Below the pieces are notes generated by a model, which ran no database searches, was not told the DNA's origin, and was given only the letters and a program-made list of their open reading frames with translations. A stretch of DNA of 64,000 nucleotides from Streptomyces lavendulae subsp. lavendulae (GTDB lineage Bacteria > Actinomycetota > Actinomycetes > Streptomycetales > Streptomycetaceae), in NCBI RefSeq assembly GCF_002803845.1, contig NZ_CP024985.1:1426001-1490000 (forward strand). The letters are read 5' to 3'. The translations under genes were made by a program, and so were the position numbers. Shown piece after piece: positions 1 through 8,201 of the stretch. The stretch's first letter is position 1. Every line of letters begins with the position of its first letter.

Positions 1-456
1 GGCCAGCCAGGAGAGCACGAACAGGGTGCCCATGACGGTGCCCAGGGAGCGGGCGTAGAGGGTCTGGCGCCAGTCCTTGGTACCCGCCCAGCGCGGCGAG
101 TCGGGGCGCGCGTGGTCGCCCATGCGCTGCTCCCGCTCGCCTTCATTGCCTGCTTTGTGGACCTTCTTGGACTCCGGGGAGCCTCGCTGGACGAGGTAGA
201 CCGTGCCGAAGATATAGAGGAAGAACTGCAGGAACTCCGATTGCCAGTTCTCGGTTACGTCCACGGCGAAGTCGGATGACATCAGGTATTCGCCGAAGCT
301 GAGCGGCTGGAGGCCGTCGACCGTCATCTGTTCGTTGAACTCGGCGTGCCCGGCGATGGCCTGGCAGACGAGCACCACCAGGAAGGCGATGCCGAAGGCG
401 AGGGTCAGGCTGTTCTCCCGCCAGAACCCTCTGCGCGGTTCGCGGCTGTCGGTCAT
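1..456 (-). CDS. DUF6766 family membrane protein (3' end outside window)
   Basis: The gene runs off the left edge, so only about 152 N-terminal residues are present. The start is ATG at 456; it overlaps the stop of the small upstream reading frame as ATGA. The N-terminus GFWRENSLTLAFG is followed by a hydrophobic helix. The stretch SSDFAVDVTENWQSEFLQFF and a second hydrophobic stretch (LFVLSWL) at the cut end match the arrangement of actinobacterial DUF6766 proteins, two-to-three-helix membrane proteins of unknown function. It is the last gene of a five-gene minus-strand run in which neighbours overlap or nearly touch. A fragment of a second DUF6766 gene lies at 10621-10765. Family assignment is by recalled sequence pattern; function is unknown. 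Confidence 0.75.
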   Translation of the reverse strand, partial: MTDSREPRRGFWRENSLTLAFGIAFLVVLVCQAIAGHAEFNEQMTVDGLQPLSFGEYLMSSDFAVDVTENWQSEFLQFFLYIFGTVYLVQRGSPESKKVHKAGNEGEREQRMGDHARPDSPRWAGTKDWRQTLYARSLGTVMGTLFVLSWLA

Positions 457-536
457 CGCTGGAGCACCCCGATGGTGATGAAGTAGCCGAGCCCGCCCAG
501 GATGACCACCAGGGTGGCGACGAACAGGATCCGCAC
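453..536 (-). CDS. 27-residue single-helix membrane peptide, translationally coupled
   Basis: After the TGA of the upstream lipoprotein gene (542-540), one codon is skipped and a GTG at 536 opens a 27-codon frame. Its TGA at 455-453 overlaps the ATG of the DUF6766 gene. The peptide starts VRILFVATLVVILGGLGYFI and is almost entirely one hydrophobic helix with a basic residue at each end. No Shine-Dalgarno is visible, so translation would depend on re-initiation from the upstream gene. The exact fit between two stop/start junctions is the main support. It could instead be a fortuitous frame that only serves coupling. No homologue is recognised. Confidence 0.45.
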   Translation of the reverse strand: MRILFVATLVVILGGLGYFITIGVLQR

Positions 537-539
537 GCC

Positions 540-971
540 TCATGCCCCCTTGATCAGACAGTCGTAGGGCTGGCCGGGCCGCGGTGTGCAGCCGGCGGCC
601 ACGACCTTCCAGCCTCCGGTGAACAGCGACAGGAACAGGGTGTCGCCCGTCATACGCACCATCGCCTGCCGCCCGTACGCCTCTTCCTCTTGGATACCGC
701 GCGTCCTGGGCAACTCCTGCGACGCGAACGCGGCGGGACAGGCCTTCTGCTCGTCCTGCTCCAGCTGTTTGCGGGTCTGCGGAGCCAGTAGCCCGCAGGC
801 TCGGACGTGGTCGCCGGCCGCGACGGCGGCTTCGAAGGCGGCTCCTGCCGCGGCTGCGGCGTTCTGTCGTGCCGCAGGGGCCCCGCACCCGGCCGCTGCG
901 AGCACCGCGGCAGCCACCAGGACCAGTCTGCCGCAGGGGCGGCCGGCTGTCCGGTGCCGTGATCGGGTCAC
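540..971 (-). CDS. Small secreted lipoprotein of unknown function
   Basis: This is a 143-residue protein with a basic N-terminus (MTRSRHRTAGR), a hydrophobic stretch and the lipobox LAAAGC, so it should be lipidated on Cys29 and anchored outside the membrane. The mature part is Ala-rich, then carries Cys residues at HVRACGLL, EQKACPAAF, AAGCTPRP and PYDCLIKG that could pair as disulfides outside the cell. The start ATG at 971 overlaps the TGA of the hemerythrin remnant upstream, and the gene is followed by the 27-residue peptide and DUF6766, suggesting one transcript. No enzymatic motif is visible. Many Streptomyces lipoproteins of this size are uncharacterised. Confidence 0.7.
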   Translation of the reverse strand: MTRSRHRTAGRPCGRLVLVAAAVLAAAGCGAPAARQNAAAAAGAAFEAAVAAGDHVRACGLLAPQTRKQLEQDEQKACPAAFASQELPRTRGIQEEEAYGRQAMVRMTGDTLFLSLFTGGWKVVAAGCTPRPGQPYDCLIKGA

Positions 972-1282
972 TTCGAGTCGGAGCTGGGAACGGCCAGGGG
1001 ATCGCGCGGTGCCTGCTTCTTCCCGGCCTCCAGCTCACCGCCCAGCTCCGTGAGCCTGTTGCGGCCCATCGCCGATGCTCTCCAGGACGTGGTCCGTCGT
1101 GTCGGGTGCGGCTCGCGGGCGAAGAACTTCTCTTCGATCCAGGCGTGGACGGTGAGCTCCTCGATCACCTCGTCGGCGATCCGGCGGCGTTCGGCCGTGT
1201 CATCGTCGGAGGTCTTCTCGAATCGCTTGAACAGCTTCTCGACAGTCTTGTGGTCTTCGCGCAGCAGCACGATCGCGTCCAT
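968..1282 (-). pseudogene. Hemerythrin (HHE) domain protein, internally deleted and scrambled
   Basis: The frame is open for 104 codons but is not a working hemerythrin. Residues 1-55 (MDAIVLLREDHKTVEKLFKR through HAWIEEKFFA) match the first two metal-ligand helices of actinobacterial HHE proteins. The last 35 residues (AMGRNRLTELGGELEAGKKQ onward) match the usual C-terminus. Between them the native helices three and four, with the remaining His/Glu ligands, are missing. They are replaced by about 17 residues read out of frame: shifting the frame recovers DTTDHVLESI, the expected native sequence. So a frameshift and a deletion of roughly 70 codons together restored an open frame. An intact family member is at 24632-25192. 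Confidence 0.75.
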
Positions 1283-1296
1283 GCGGGCACTCCTCG

Positions 1297-1561
1297 TCAG
1301 GTGTTGACGCGGCTGTTGGTGCCGTCATGGCCGTCGGCCTCGTCGTCGTCGAACCAGTAGTCGCCGGCCGCCAGGTACCGGAAGGAGTGGCCTTTGTGCG
1401 TGGGCAGGACCACCGTGGCCGCGCGCATGCCGTCGCCCCGGACCTGGAGCGGGTGCGCGGCGGGGTCCCAGTGGTTGACGAGTGCTGGCGGAGGCCCGAG
1501 CACCCTCGCACAGTGCTCCTCGCCCCGGTCCCGCACACGCCGCCGGAAGGGAGACGGTCAC
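1297..1561 (-). pseudogene. CBM48/isoamylase early-set domain protein, 5' part frameshifted
   Basis: The C-terminal two thirds are clearly an early-set glycogen-binding (CBM48-like) domain: HWDPAAHPLQVRGDGMRAAT, then KGHSFRYLAAGDYWFDDDEA and the ending DGTNSRVNT. These small free-standing domains of about 90 residues are common near stress genes in Streptomyces. The expected N-terminus VTVSLPA is found in a different frame about 60 bases upstream (start near 1561), and the intervening sequence matches the family in neither frame. The gene therefore has at least one indel near 1490-1540. It lies 14 bases upstream of the hemerythrin remnant on the same strand. Confidence 0.65.
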
Positions 1562-1919
1562 TCACCCGGAGGCAGGGGCGAAGCCCCGCCGGTCCCGGCG
1601 CCGCGTGGCCGCCTTTCCGCATCGCCTGTCGATCACCCCGCCTTCACCAACCGCGCACCCGGCACGATCCGCACGGCGCAGTACGCTGCTCATCTCCGCC
1701 TCTCTTTCGTGTGCCGGAGGGCCTCGATGCCCCCTTCGGAGAGGAGCACACGACTACTCACAGGGAGCTCGCCTCATTTCGTGCCGCTACCCGGCTTCTC
1801 GTCCGGCACCGGCGGCTCCACGCATCCGACGGTCCCCGGATCTGACGGCAGCAGCGACCCGCGCCCGCTCGTCTGAGTACTTCCGTTCGCCTCCGCCACC
1901 ACCGAGGCACCCTCAGAAC
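1562..1919. other. Intergenic, no gene recognised
   Basis: This stretch separates the divergent gene runs at 1561 and 1920. Open frames exist in several phases, as expected at this G+C, but none has a family motif or a convincing ribosome binding site. It probably carries the promoters for the flanking genes; no confident -35/-10 pair was found. Confidence 0.5.
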
Positions 1920-2237
1920 ATGACCGACAATGAGATCAAGCTCAAGGCCATTGCCGCCCTGACGGCTCTGCGCGCCGACGTCGACGAGAGCCTCGTCTCG
2001 GAACTGCTGGAAGAGGTCATTCCAGACCAGTTCACGGTCTCTGCGGGAGCGGGTCCCGAAGAGGTCGGCCTGGCCGTACTGAGCCAGCTGTCCGAACCGC
2101 TGAGCGCCCTGGTCAGCGGATTCATCACCGCCTTCGAGGCAGTCGCGGACGCCTACGACGGGTCGGGCGCCGAGCCTCACACCGAAGAGATCCTCCAGCA
2201 ATTGGCACTCCGGCTGGCCAGCGACGATCTGGGGTGA
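1920..2237 (+). CDS. Hypothetical protein, 105 residues
   Basis: An ATG at 1920 starts a 105-residue acidic protein (MTDNEIKLKAIAALTALRAD onward) made of predicted alpha helices. It contains no Cys, no membrane segment and no signal peptide, so it should be cytoplasmic. The spacing of Leu and Ile residues suggests a compact helical bundle. The upstream sequence GAGGCACC is a weak ribosome binding site. It stands alone between two opposing gene groups. No family was recognised. The frame is supported by consistent third-position G/C and by a composition unlike a random high-GC frame (few Arg or Pro). Confidence 0.6.
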   Translation: MTDNEIKLKAIAALTALRADVDESLVSELLEEVIPDQFTVSAGAGPEEVGLAVLSQLSEPLSALVSGFITAFEAVADAYDGSGAEPHTEEILQQLALRLASDDLG

Positions 2238-2536
2238 GGCGACCTCCGTGCTCCCAGGGATACTGCTCCTGCCGTCAGGGCACGGCGGGCGACGTCTCGC
2301 GAGCCGGGTGTCCAGGTCATGTTCGGGACAGTGCCCTGCGGCCACGAACAGTCGTCGGATGCGCACTCGTAGGTGCGCTCTACCAATCGCCTTGACGAAC
2401 GGTTTCTAACCTCTGCCGACGAGACCTGCACGGTTTCCCGGGATCTCCCCAGGGCAGGCGGGGAGCACGGATCAGTCGAAGGCTCCGGTTCGGGCAGACC
2501 CGGCTGCCCGGTCGAGGCGACGGTGAGGTGACGGAC
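2238..2536. other. Intergenic, no gene recognised
   Basis: About 300 bases between the hypothetical gene and the SDR remnant. No coding signature was seen on either strand. The last 20 bases contain GGTGAGGTGACGGAC before the SDR start, a plausible weak ribosome binding site. Confidence 0.45.
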
Positions 2537-3345
2537 ATGGTCAGTCCAGCAGGCTTCACGCCGGGGACCGCAGCGGTCACCGGCTCGGATTCGGGAATCG
2601 GCCGGGCCGTGGCCGTCCGGTTCTCCCGGTCGGGCATCGACATGGGCATCACCTGACACACGGACGAACGAGGGGCGCACGACACCGCCGAGGAGGTCCG
2701 GTCCTACGGGCGCCGCGCGGTGCTTTCCCGCCTCGACCTCACTGCGCTGCCGGATGCGCGGACGTCATCGACGAACTGGCGGAAGAACTCGTGGGTCTGG
2801 ACATCCTCGTCAACAACGCCGGCACCGGAACGGCGACACCTTTCGTCGACCTGTCCCTGGACACCGTGCGGGAGGTGTTGGACGTCGATCTCGTCGGGCC
2901 CTTGCTCTGCGGGCAGCGCGCCGCCCGCCGGATTCTCTGGCAGGGCCGGGGTGGCCGGATCGTCAACATCACCTCGGTCCACGAGCACCAGCCGCGTGTG
3001 GGCGCGGGCTCCTACTGCGCGGCCAAGGCCGGACTGGGGCTGCTCACGCAGGTGATGGCCCTGGAACTCGCCGAATACGGGATCACGGTGAACGCCGTCG
3101 CCCCGGGCGAGATCGCCACCCCCATGACCGGCAACGCGGACGCGGATGTCCACGCGGTGAGCAGGCCGGGCGTGCCCCTGGGGCGCCCCGGGGACGCCCG
3201 GGAGGTCGCCGAAGTCGTCGCCTTCCTTGCCGGCCCCGACGCCTCGTACGTGACCGGCGCGTCGTGGGCGGTGGACGGCAGCATGCTCCGCATGGGGCCC
3301 ATGGCCGGTTCCCACGTGGACCACGACCGGTGGCGCAGGACATGA
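2537..3345 (+). pseudogene. Short-chain dehydrogenase/reductase, nonsense and frameshift
   Basis: This is a classical SDR fold. The NAD(P)-binding segment AAVTGSDSGIGRAVAVRF is followed by NNAGTGTA, the substrate/active-site segment ITSVHEHQPRVGAGSYCAAK (Ser...Tyr-x3-Lys) and the C-terminal ASYVTGASWAVDG. The frame is broken twice. A TGA at 2654-2656 interrupts the second beta strand. A one-base deletion near 2757 shifts the frame just before VIDELAEELVGLDILVNN; adding one C in GATGCGCGGAC restores D-A-A-D-V. The downstream 185 codons could in principle restart inside the gene but would lack the cofactor-binding strand. An intact protein would have been about 268 residues. Confidence 0.85.
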
Positions 3346-3368
3346 CCGTACGCATGTCGCGAGTGCTG

Positions 3369-3850
3369 TCACAGCAGCGGGCGGATCCCCGGCTCCTCCG
3401 TGGCCCCGCTGCCGGATCCGTACCGGCCCACGGGCAGGACGGGACGGCCGTGGGTGTCTTCGAGCGCGAAGGCGGTCGCACCGTAGAGGGCAAGGAGGGT
3501 GAGGGCCAGCCCCGTCGCGCCGGCCGCGTCCTCCCAGGAAGGGGAGCGCGTGAGCTGGTGGATTCCGGTCAGAGCCATCCGCAGGGTCGCGCAGCCGATG
3601 ACGGCGGAGGCCGCGAGATTGCTCCGGCCGGAGGCGGCGAGCGGCACGAGCAGGGCAACCGCCGCGGTGAGGAGGAACAGCCCCAGCGTGTGCCGGGCCT
3701 CCGGCGCGGGTCCGGCGGCGAGCAGTACTCCCTGGACCAGCCAGCTCGCGGCGAGGACGGCCATGGCCGTGGCGAAGGCGGTGTCCCGGCCACGGAAGCC
3801 GAGCAGCGCCGCGACGAGCTGGAGCGGGAAGGCGAAGGCACGAGCGCCAC
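3369..3850 (-). pseudogene. GPR1/FUN34/YaaH-type membrane transporter, N-terminus lost by deletion
   Basis: Read on the minus strand, this gives the last four or so membrane helices of a Streptomyces YaaH-family protein (acetate/succinate transporter superfamily). It starts at FAFPLQLVAALLGFRGRDTA near 3838, continues through MAVLAASWLVQGVLLAAG and ALTGIHQLTRSPSWEDAAG, and ends in ALEDTHGRPVLPVGRYGSG. The usual N-terminal first two helices (about 60 residues) are absent. Immediately upstream the sequence becomes the interior of the molybdopterin oxidoreductase gene. The open part can be translated from ATG 3764 but would give only a fragment. The family role is carboxylate uptake; this copy is inferred to be inactive. 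Confidence 0.75.
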
Positions 3851-5909
3851 CGCATGGCGTTCGCCAGTTCGGGCACGCGGCCGGTGCGGGTACGCGTGTG
3901 GAACTGGTAGAGCGTGCGGCCGGTGGTGAGCCACAGCGGATGTGCGGTATCGGGCTGTTCGGCCGGTGGGACGTACGGCGCGGTGCGGGGGACGGCCTTG
4001 CCGTCCGGGTTCAGCGACCGGTAGGCGGCCTCGTCGTGCGGCGTTCCGGTGAGGAGGTCCTTCCCGTAGCTCTCGCAGTCCTCGGGGCGGCTGCGGAAGT
4101 GTAGAGGCGGTCCGTGCCGCCAGGACGGTCGGTGGTACAGGGCCACTGGATGCCGCCCCGCGCGCGGAGCAGGGCGTAGCTCAGTCCGCTGTAGTCGCAG
4201 GGGCGGCCGCGGCTGCACTCCTAACACGCTTCGAAGACCGTTTCCGGGTTCCGCCAGGGGATCAGCGGTGCGTTCGAGGCGTCCCGGAGGTCCACGCGGC
4301 GGGCGAAGTCCAGGAAGATGTCGAGGTCGGGGCGGGCCTCGCCGGGCGGGTCCACGGCCGTGAGGGAGAGGTGGACGGTGCGGTCGGCGTTGGTGAAGGT
4401 GCCGGTCTTCTCGCCCCATCCGGCGGCGGGCAGGACGACGTCGGCGAAGGCGGTCGTCTCCGTGGGAAACAGGTCCTGCACGACGAGGAAGAGCCGGTCC
4501 TGCCCGAGTACGGCGCGGATGCGGTCCAGTTCGGGGAGGGACACGGCCGGATTGGTGCCGGAGACCCACAACATGCGCAGGGAGCCTTCCTCGGCGAGGC
4601 GGATCATCTGCAGGGCGTGCGTGGGCGGCCCGTCGTGCGGGATGCGGTCGGGCGGTACGTTCCAGAGCTTCGCCACGTGCCGGGGGTTGGCCCAGTTGCG
4701 GAAGCCGGGGAGGTCTCCGTCGGCCCCGCATTCGCGGGAGTTCTGGGCGGTGGGCTGGCCGTTCATCTGCAGGACTCCGCATCCGGACCGTCCCAGCATG
4801 CCGCGGATCAGGTGCAGGTTGTTGACCTGGACCGCGGCGGCGGTCGCCTGGTGGGACTGGCAGAAGCCCTGCAGGACCGTGGACAGCAGCCGGTCCGCCT
4901 GGCCGAGCAGCCGGGCTGCCACCCGGATCTGCTCGGCGGGCACACCGGTCGCCTCGGCAGCGGCCTCGGCCGGCAAACGGGCCACGTGCCGGGCGAGGTC
5001 GTCGAAGCCGACGACGTGTGCGTAGATGTACCGCGGGTCGGTCCAGCCGCCTGCGATCACCTCGTGCAGGAGCCCGTTCATGAGGGCGAGGTTGGTGCCG
5101 GGTCTGGGCTGGAGATGGATGGTGGAAGCCTCGGACACGGGACCGGGACGGGGATCGACGCAGAGCAGAACGGGCGGATCCGCTCCCGCGATGCGGTCCA
5201 AGATCCGGCTCCACAGGACGGCCTGGGTCTCGGCCACGTTGTGGCCGAACAGGGCGACGGTGTCGGCGTGGTCGATGTCGGCGTACGAGCCGGGCTGGCC
5301 GTCACAGCCGAAGGACTCCTTCAGCGCCTCTGCGGCGGTGGCCGTGCACAGCCGGGTGCTCCCGTCGAGGTGCTTGGTACCCAGTCCGCCGCGAGCCAGT
5401 ACGGCCAGCGCATAGTACTCCTCCAGGAACAGCTGCCCGCTGGTGTAGAAACCGATCGAGTCGGGGCCCGGCCCGTCCAGGAGCGCGCGGGCGCGGTCGG
5501 TGATGCGGGCCATCGCAGTGTCCCAGTCGCTCTCCCGCAGGACGCCGTCCTCCTTCACCAGGGGCCGCGTCAGGCGGTCCGGGGAGGCGAGGGCCTGCCA
5601 GCCGTAGAGGTCCTTGGGATCGAGCCGCCCCCGGTTGACCCGGTCGCCGGCCACGCCCCGGACGCCGACCAGCCGGCCGTCCCGGACCGCCAGCTCCATC
5701 GCGTCGCCGTTGGAATGGAGGTTGGAGGCGGTCGGGTACCAGGCGTCGACGCGAACGGCGCCGTCGCCGCTGCCGGGATCCGGACGGACGTACGAGTCGA
5801 CGCGATCCGGCCAGGTGTCGCCCCGCCCCTAGGGGGTACGGCGCCCCCAGGGCTCCGCGAGGGGGCCGGGGGCGTGCTCGGGAGGAACAGAACCTTGTGT
5901 CTCTGTCAT
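3851..5909 (-). pseudogene. Formate dehydrogenase/nitrate reductase-like molybdopterin oxidoreductase, multiply broken
   Basis: The start is ATG 5909 (MTETQGSVPPEHAPG). The protein follows the Streptomyces molybdopterin oxidoreductase family of about 780 residues: NLHSNGDAMELAV, YGWQALASPDRLTRPL, FYTSGQLFLEEYYAL, HLDGSTRLCTATAAEALKES, QMNGQPTAQNSRECGADGDL, LWVSGTNPAVSLPEL and GEKTGTFTNADRTVHLS. These form the bis-MGD-binding core. Lesions are: a TAG at 5831-5829 (codon 27); a second TAG at 4223-4221 where the family has EAWKE; a frameshift near 4100 after RLYT; and an abrupt end near 3851-3866 after RVPELAN, where about 130 C-terminal residues are missing and YaaH sequence begins. The 492-codon middle part is open from 5699 to 4224. 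Confidence 0.85.
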
Positions 5910-6023
5910 GGCAGGCGCCTGCCCCCCGCCTCGTACCGGCATGCTCGTGCCGGGTGCCGGATGCCGGCCGCGCGGACCGTCGCGTAGCCCGCCTCAGTCG
6001 GACGGCGGGGGGCCAGGTCCCGG

Positions 6024-7034
6024 TCAGTGCCGGGCGGCGGCCAGGGGTGCCGTGTCGAGCCCGGCGCCATCGCCGAGTCCCACCAGGAACTCCTCGAATG
6101 CCTCGGTGGAGGTACGGGATGGGGTCCAGCCCAGTTCCTCGCGCGCCCGGCCGGCGTCGAGCAGCGGCAGCCGGAGCACCGCGTCCAGGAGACCGGGCGC
6201 GGCCGGTACGAGGTGGAGTCGCCAGGCGGCGGCGAGCGCGGCCCGGGCCGCTCCGGCGGGAAGCGGGATCGTACGGGCGTGCCGCATGCGGGCAAGGGAT
6301 GCGCTGTCGAGGACCGGGTCGGCGACGAGGTTGAACGGCCCGCGCACCGGCCGCAGGACGGCGCACCGGTACGCCTCGGCGGCGTCGTCGGTGTGCAGGG
6401 CCTGGAAGCGCAGCCCGCGGATCCCGGGCACGACGGGCAATAGCCCGGGCCGCACCAGCCACCAGGGCAGCAGCGGGCCGGCGAAGATCCGCCGCTGCTC
6501 GGAGGCGGAGGCCCGCTTGAACAGGAAACCCGGCCGCATCCGCACCACCCGCATCTGCGGGTTGGCCCGCTCGAAGCCGTCCAGGTACCGCTCCAGGTAC
6601 GCCTTCTCCCGGGTGTACGCGGCCGCCGGCCACCCGTGCGTGGGCCAGGACTCGTCCACCGGACGGCCGTCCTTGGGGCCGGGAGAGTAGGCCCCGACCG
6701 ATGAGGCGTGCACCAGCGCGGGCACCCCGCTCCGTGCACAGGCCTCGAAAACGCGCACCGAGCCGAGGACGTTCGTCTGCCAGGTCTCCAAGGGATCGTG
6801 GGTGGGCTGGAACTTCCAGGCCAGGTGCACCACGGCGTCCGCGCCGCGGAAGAGCCGGTCCAGGTCGCTGCCGCCGGGAGCGACGTCGGCCGCCTCCCAG
6901 CGCATCCCGTCCACCCGGTGGCCGGGCAGGCGGCGGGCCACACCGGTCACGTCGGACACCTTCGGATCCGCGGCTAGCGCGTGGATGACGCTGGTGCCCG
7001 CGTTGCCGGTCGCTCCCGTCACCACGACCTTCAT
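6024..7034 (-). CDS. NAD-dependent epimerase/dehydratase (extended SDR)
   Basis: A 336-residue protein from ATG 7034, preferred over an upstream ATG at 7061 because it begins directly with the Rossmann strand MKVVVTGATGNAG and overlaps the upstream stop as ATGA. The glycine-rich GATGNAG motif binds NAD(P). HASSVGAYSPG and AAYTREKAYLERYL supply the Ser and Tyr-x3-Lys catalytic residues. The C-terminal part is variable and probably binds a nucleotide-sugar or other substrate. The enzyme is cytoplasmic, full length and undamaged, unlike most neighbours. It appears co-transcribed with the gene upstream (7031-7645). The substrate cannot be told from sequence. Confidence 0.85.
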   Translation of the reverse strand: MKVVVTGATGNAGTSVIHALAADPKVSDVTGVARRLPGHRVDGMRWEAADVAPGGSDLDRLFRGADAVVHLAWKFQPTHDPLETWQTNVLGSVRVFEACARSGVPALVHASSVGAYSPGPKDGRPVDESWPTHGWPAAAYTREKAYLERYLDGFERANPQMRVVRMRPGFLFKRASASEQRRIFAGPLLPWWLVRPGLLPVVPGIRGLRFQALHTDDAAEAYRCAVLRPVRGPFNLVADPVLDSASLARMRHARTIPLPAGAARAALAAAWRLHLVPAAPGLLDAVLRLPLLDAGRAREELGWTPSRTSTEAFEEFLVGLGDGAGLDTAPLAAARH

Positions 7035-7645
7035 GACGCCCACCCCGCTTTCGGCGTCCACAGGGCGCGGCGGCGCGCAGGGGCCGCAGCAGCCGCCCGG
7101 GGTGCGCCGCGCATGGCCCGTCCCACGGCCGCCAGCCGCAGCTCCTCCAGGGTGTCGGCCTGGCGTTCGGCGCGTGCGAGCAGCTGGCCGACGGCCTTCG
7201 TGTCCAGTGAGGGGTCCGAGCGGGCCAGTGTGTGCAGGGCCCGCCAGAGTTCCTTCTTGCCCTCGACGCCGAGCCTGATCGCCTCCAGTTCGATTACGTC
7301 GCTCAGAGGCGAGCGGGAGAGCAGCCTGCCGTTGGGCTTCAGCCGCCCCGCCTGCGCCACGGCCATGCCCAGGAGCATGCGGAGGTCCTTCGCGGGGATG
7401 TCCAGAGCCATCATGATCTCGCGCAGGCTGTCGCGGTCCTCTACGACTTCCTCGGCGAGGGCGGCCAGGCGCCGCCCGGCATCGGTGTCGCGGTGGGCGC
7501 GCGCCGCCCGCTTGACGAGGGCGATGCCCGCCCCCGCACCGGCGAGGTGGTCATTGAGGTAGATGCCCAGCAGGCGGTGGGGGTCCGGCGCGACCCGTTT
7601 CCCGGAGGTCTCCGATCGGCGGTGTTCCATGGCGCTTCGTCGCAT
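7031..7645 (-). CDS. Conserved hypothetical helical protein, 204 residues
   Basis: The start is ATG 7645, seven bases after a perfect AAGGAG; the longer frame to 7681 is rejected for that reason. The protein reads DPHRLLGIYLNDHLAGAGAG, then a long helix with RAARAHRDTDAGRRLAALAE and EDRDSLREIMMALDIPAKD. It ends in an Ala/Arg-rich tail. It resembles an uncharacterised Streptomyces family with a ferritin-like or four-helix look, but no clear metal-ligand pattern is present. Its stop overlaps the epimerase start (ATGA), so the two are probably translated together. Function is unknown. Confidence 0.65.
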   Translation of the reverse strand: MRRSAMEHRRSETSGKRVAPDPHRLLGIYLNDHLAGAGAGIALVKRAARAHRDTDAGRRLAALAEEVVEDRDSLREIMMALDIPAKDLRMLLGMAVAQAGRLKPNGRLLSRSPLSDVIELEAIRLGVEGKKELWRALHTLARSDPSLDTKAVGQLLARAERQADTLEELRLAAVGRAMRGAPRAAAAAPARRRALWTPKAGWAS

Positions 7646-7853
7646 TGCCCTGCTCCTTCCTCGGCCGGTCCGTCGGTCCACCCCGCGCCTGCCCGTTCAA
7701 GGGCCCGGCACACGGGGCGTCCACCGGTTACGACGACGCTCTCGTCGTCGTTTTCGCGGCGTTCATGGTGTGAGCCGCACGCGTGCGGGCAGGCGCCGTG
7801 CGGGTCCGGTGGATCCGCCACGGGACCGTTACGCGGAACGAGGAGGAGCAGCC

Positions 7854-8177
7854 ATGCCTCGCGGTTCGAGTCCCAAGCGTGAACGGCAGTACGAGCACAT
7901 CAAGGAGAGCGCCGAGCAGCGCGGTGAGAGCACGGAGCGGGCGAAGGAGATCGCGGCCCGCACGGTCAACAAGGAACGCGCGCGTGCCGGCGAGTCGAAG
8001 ACCGCCAGCCGGTCCTCCACGCACGACATGTCTTCCTCGAAGCGGGGAGGACAGCGGTCCCACAGCGGCTCGCAGGGCCCTACGAAGGAACAGCTGTACA
8101 ACGAGGCGAAGCAGCGCAACATCGAGGGGCGCTCGAAGATGGACAAGGCCGAGCTCAAGCGGGCCCTAGGACACTGA
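7854..8177 (+). CDS. Plasmid-stabilization-like small basic protein with Rho-N/SAP-like C-terminus
   Basis: A strong AGGAGGAG lies six bases before ATG 7854. The 107-residue product starts MPRGSSPKRERQYEHIKESA, is rich in Lys, Arg, Glu and Ser, and is probably disordered through the middle. The last 35 residues (GPTKEQLYNEAKQRNIEGRS through MDKAELKRALGH) look like a SAP or Rho N-terminal helix-extended-loop-helix, a nucleic-acid-binding fold. Streptomyces homologues are often labelled plasmid stabilization protein, but no partition function has been shown. It stands between divergent and convergent neighbours and appears intact. Confidence 0.7.
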   Translation: MPRGSSPKRERQYEHIKESAEQRGESTERAKEIAARTVNKERARAGESKTASRSSTHDMSSSKRGGQRSHSGSQGPTKEQLYNEAKQRNIEGRSKMDKAELKRALGH

Positions 8178-8201
8178 CCACCAGCACGGGTACGGCCGGA
8201 G

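Noticed and set aside
2704..5214. Long minus-strand frame opposite the SDR and through the oxidoreductase
   Set aside because: Composition is Arg/Pro/Ala-rich and it joins out-of-frame pieces of the recognised genes; not a gene by itself.
4221..5831. In-frame TAG codons as sites of recoding in a molybdoenzyme
   Set aside because: Selenocysteine in formate dehydrogenases uses TGA, not TAG, and neither site aligns with the active-site residue. No pyrrolysine system is expected. Further frameshift and truncation show decay.
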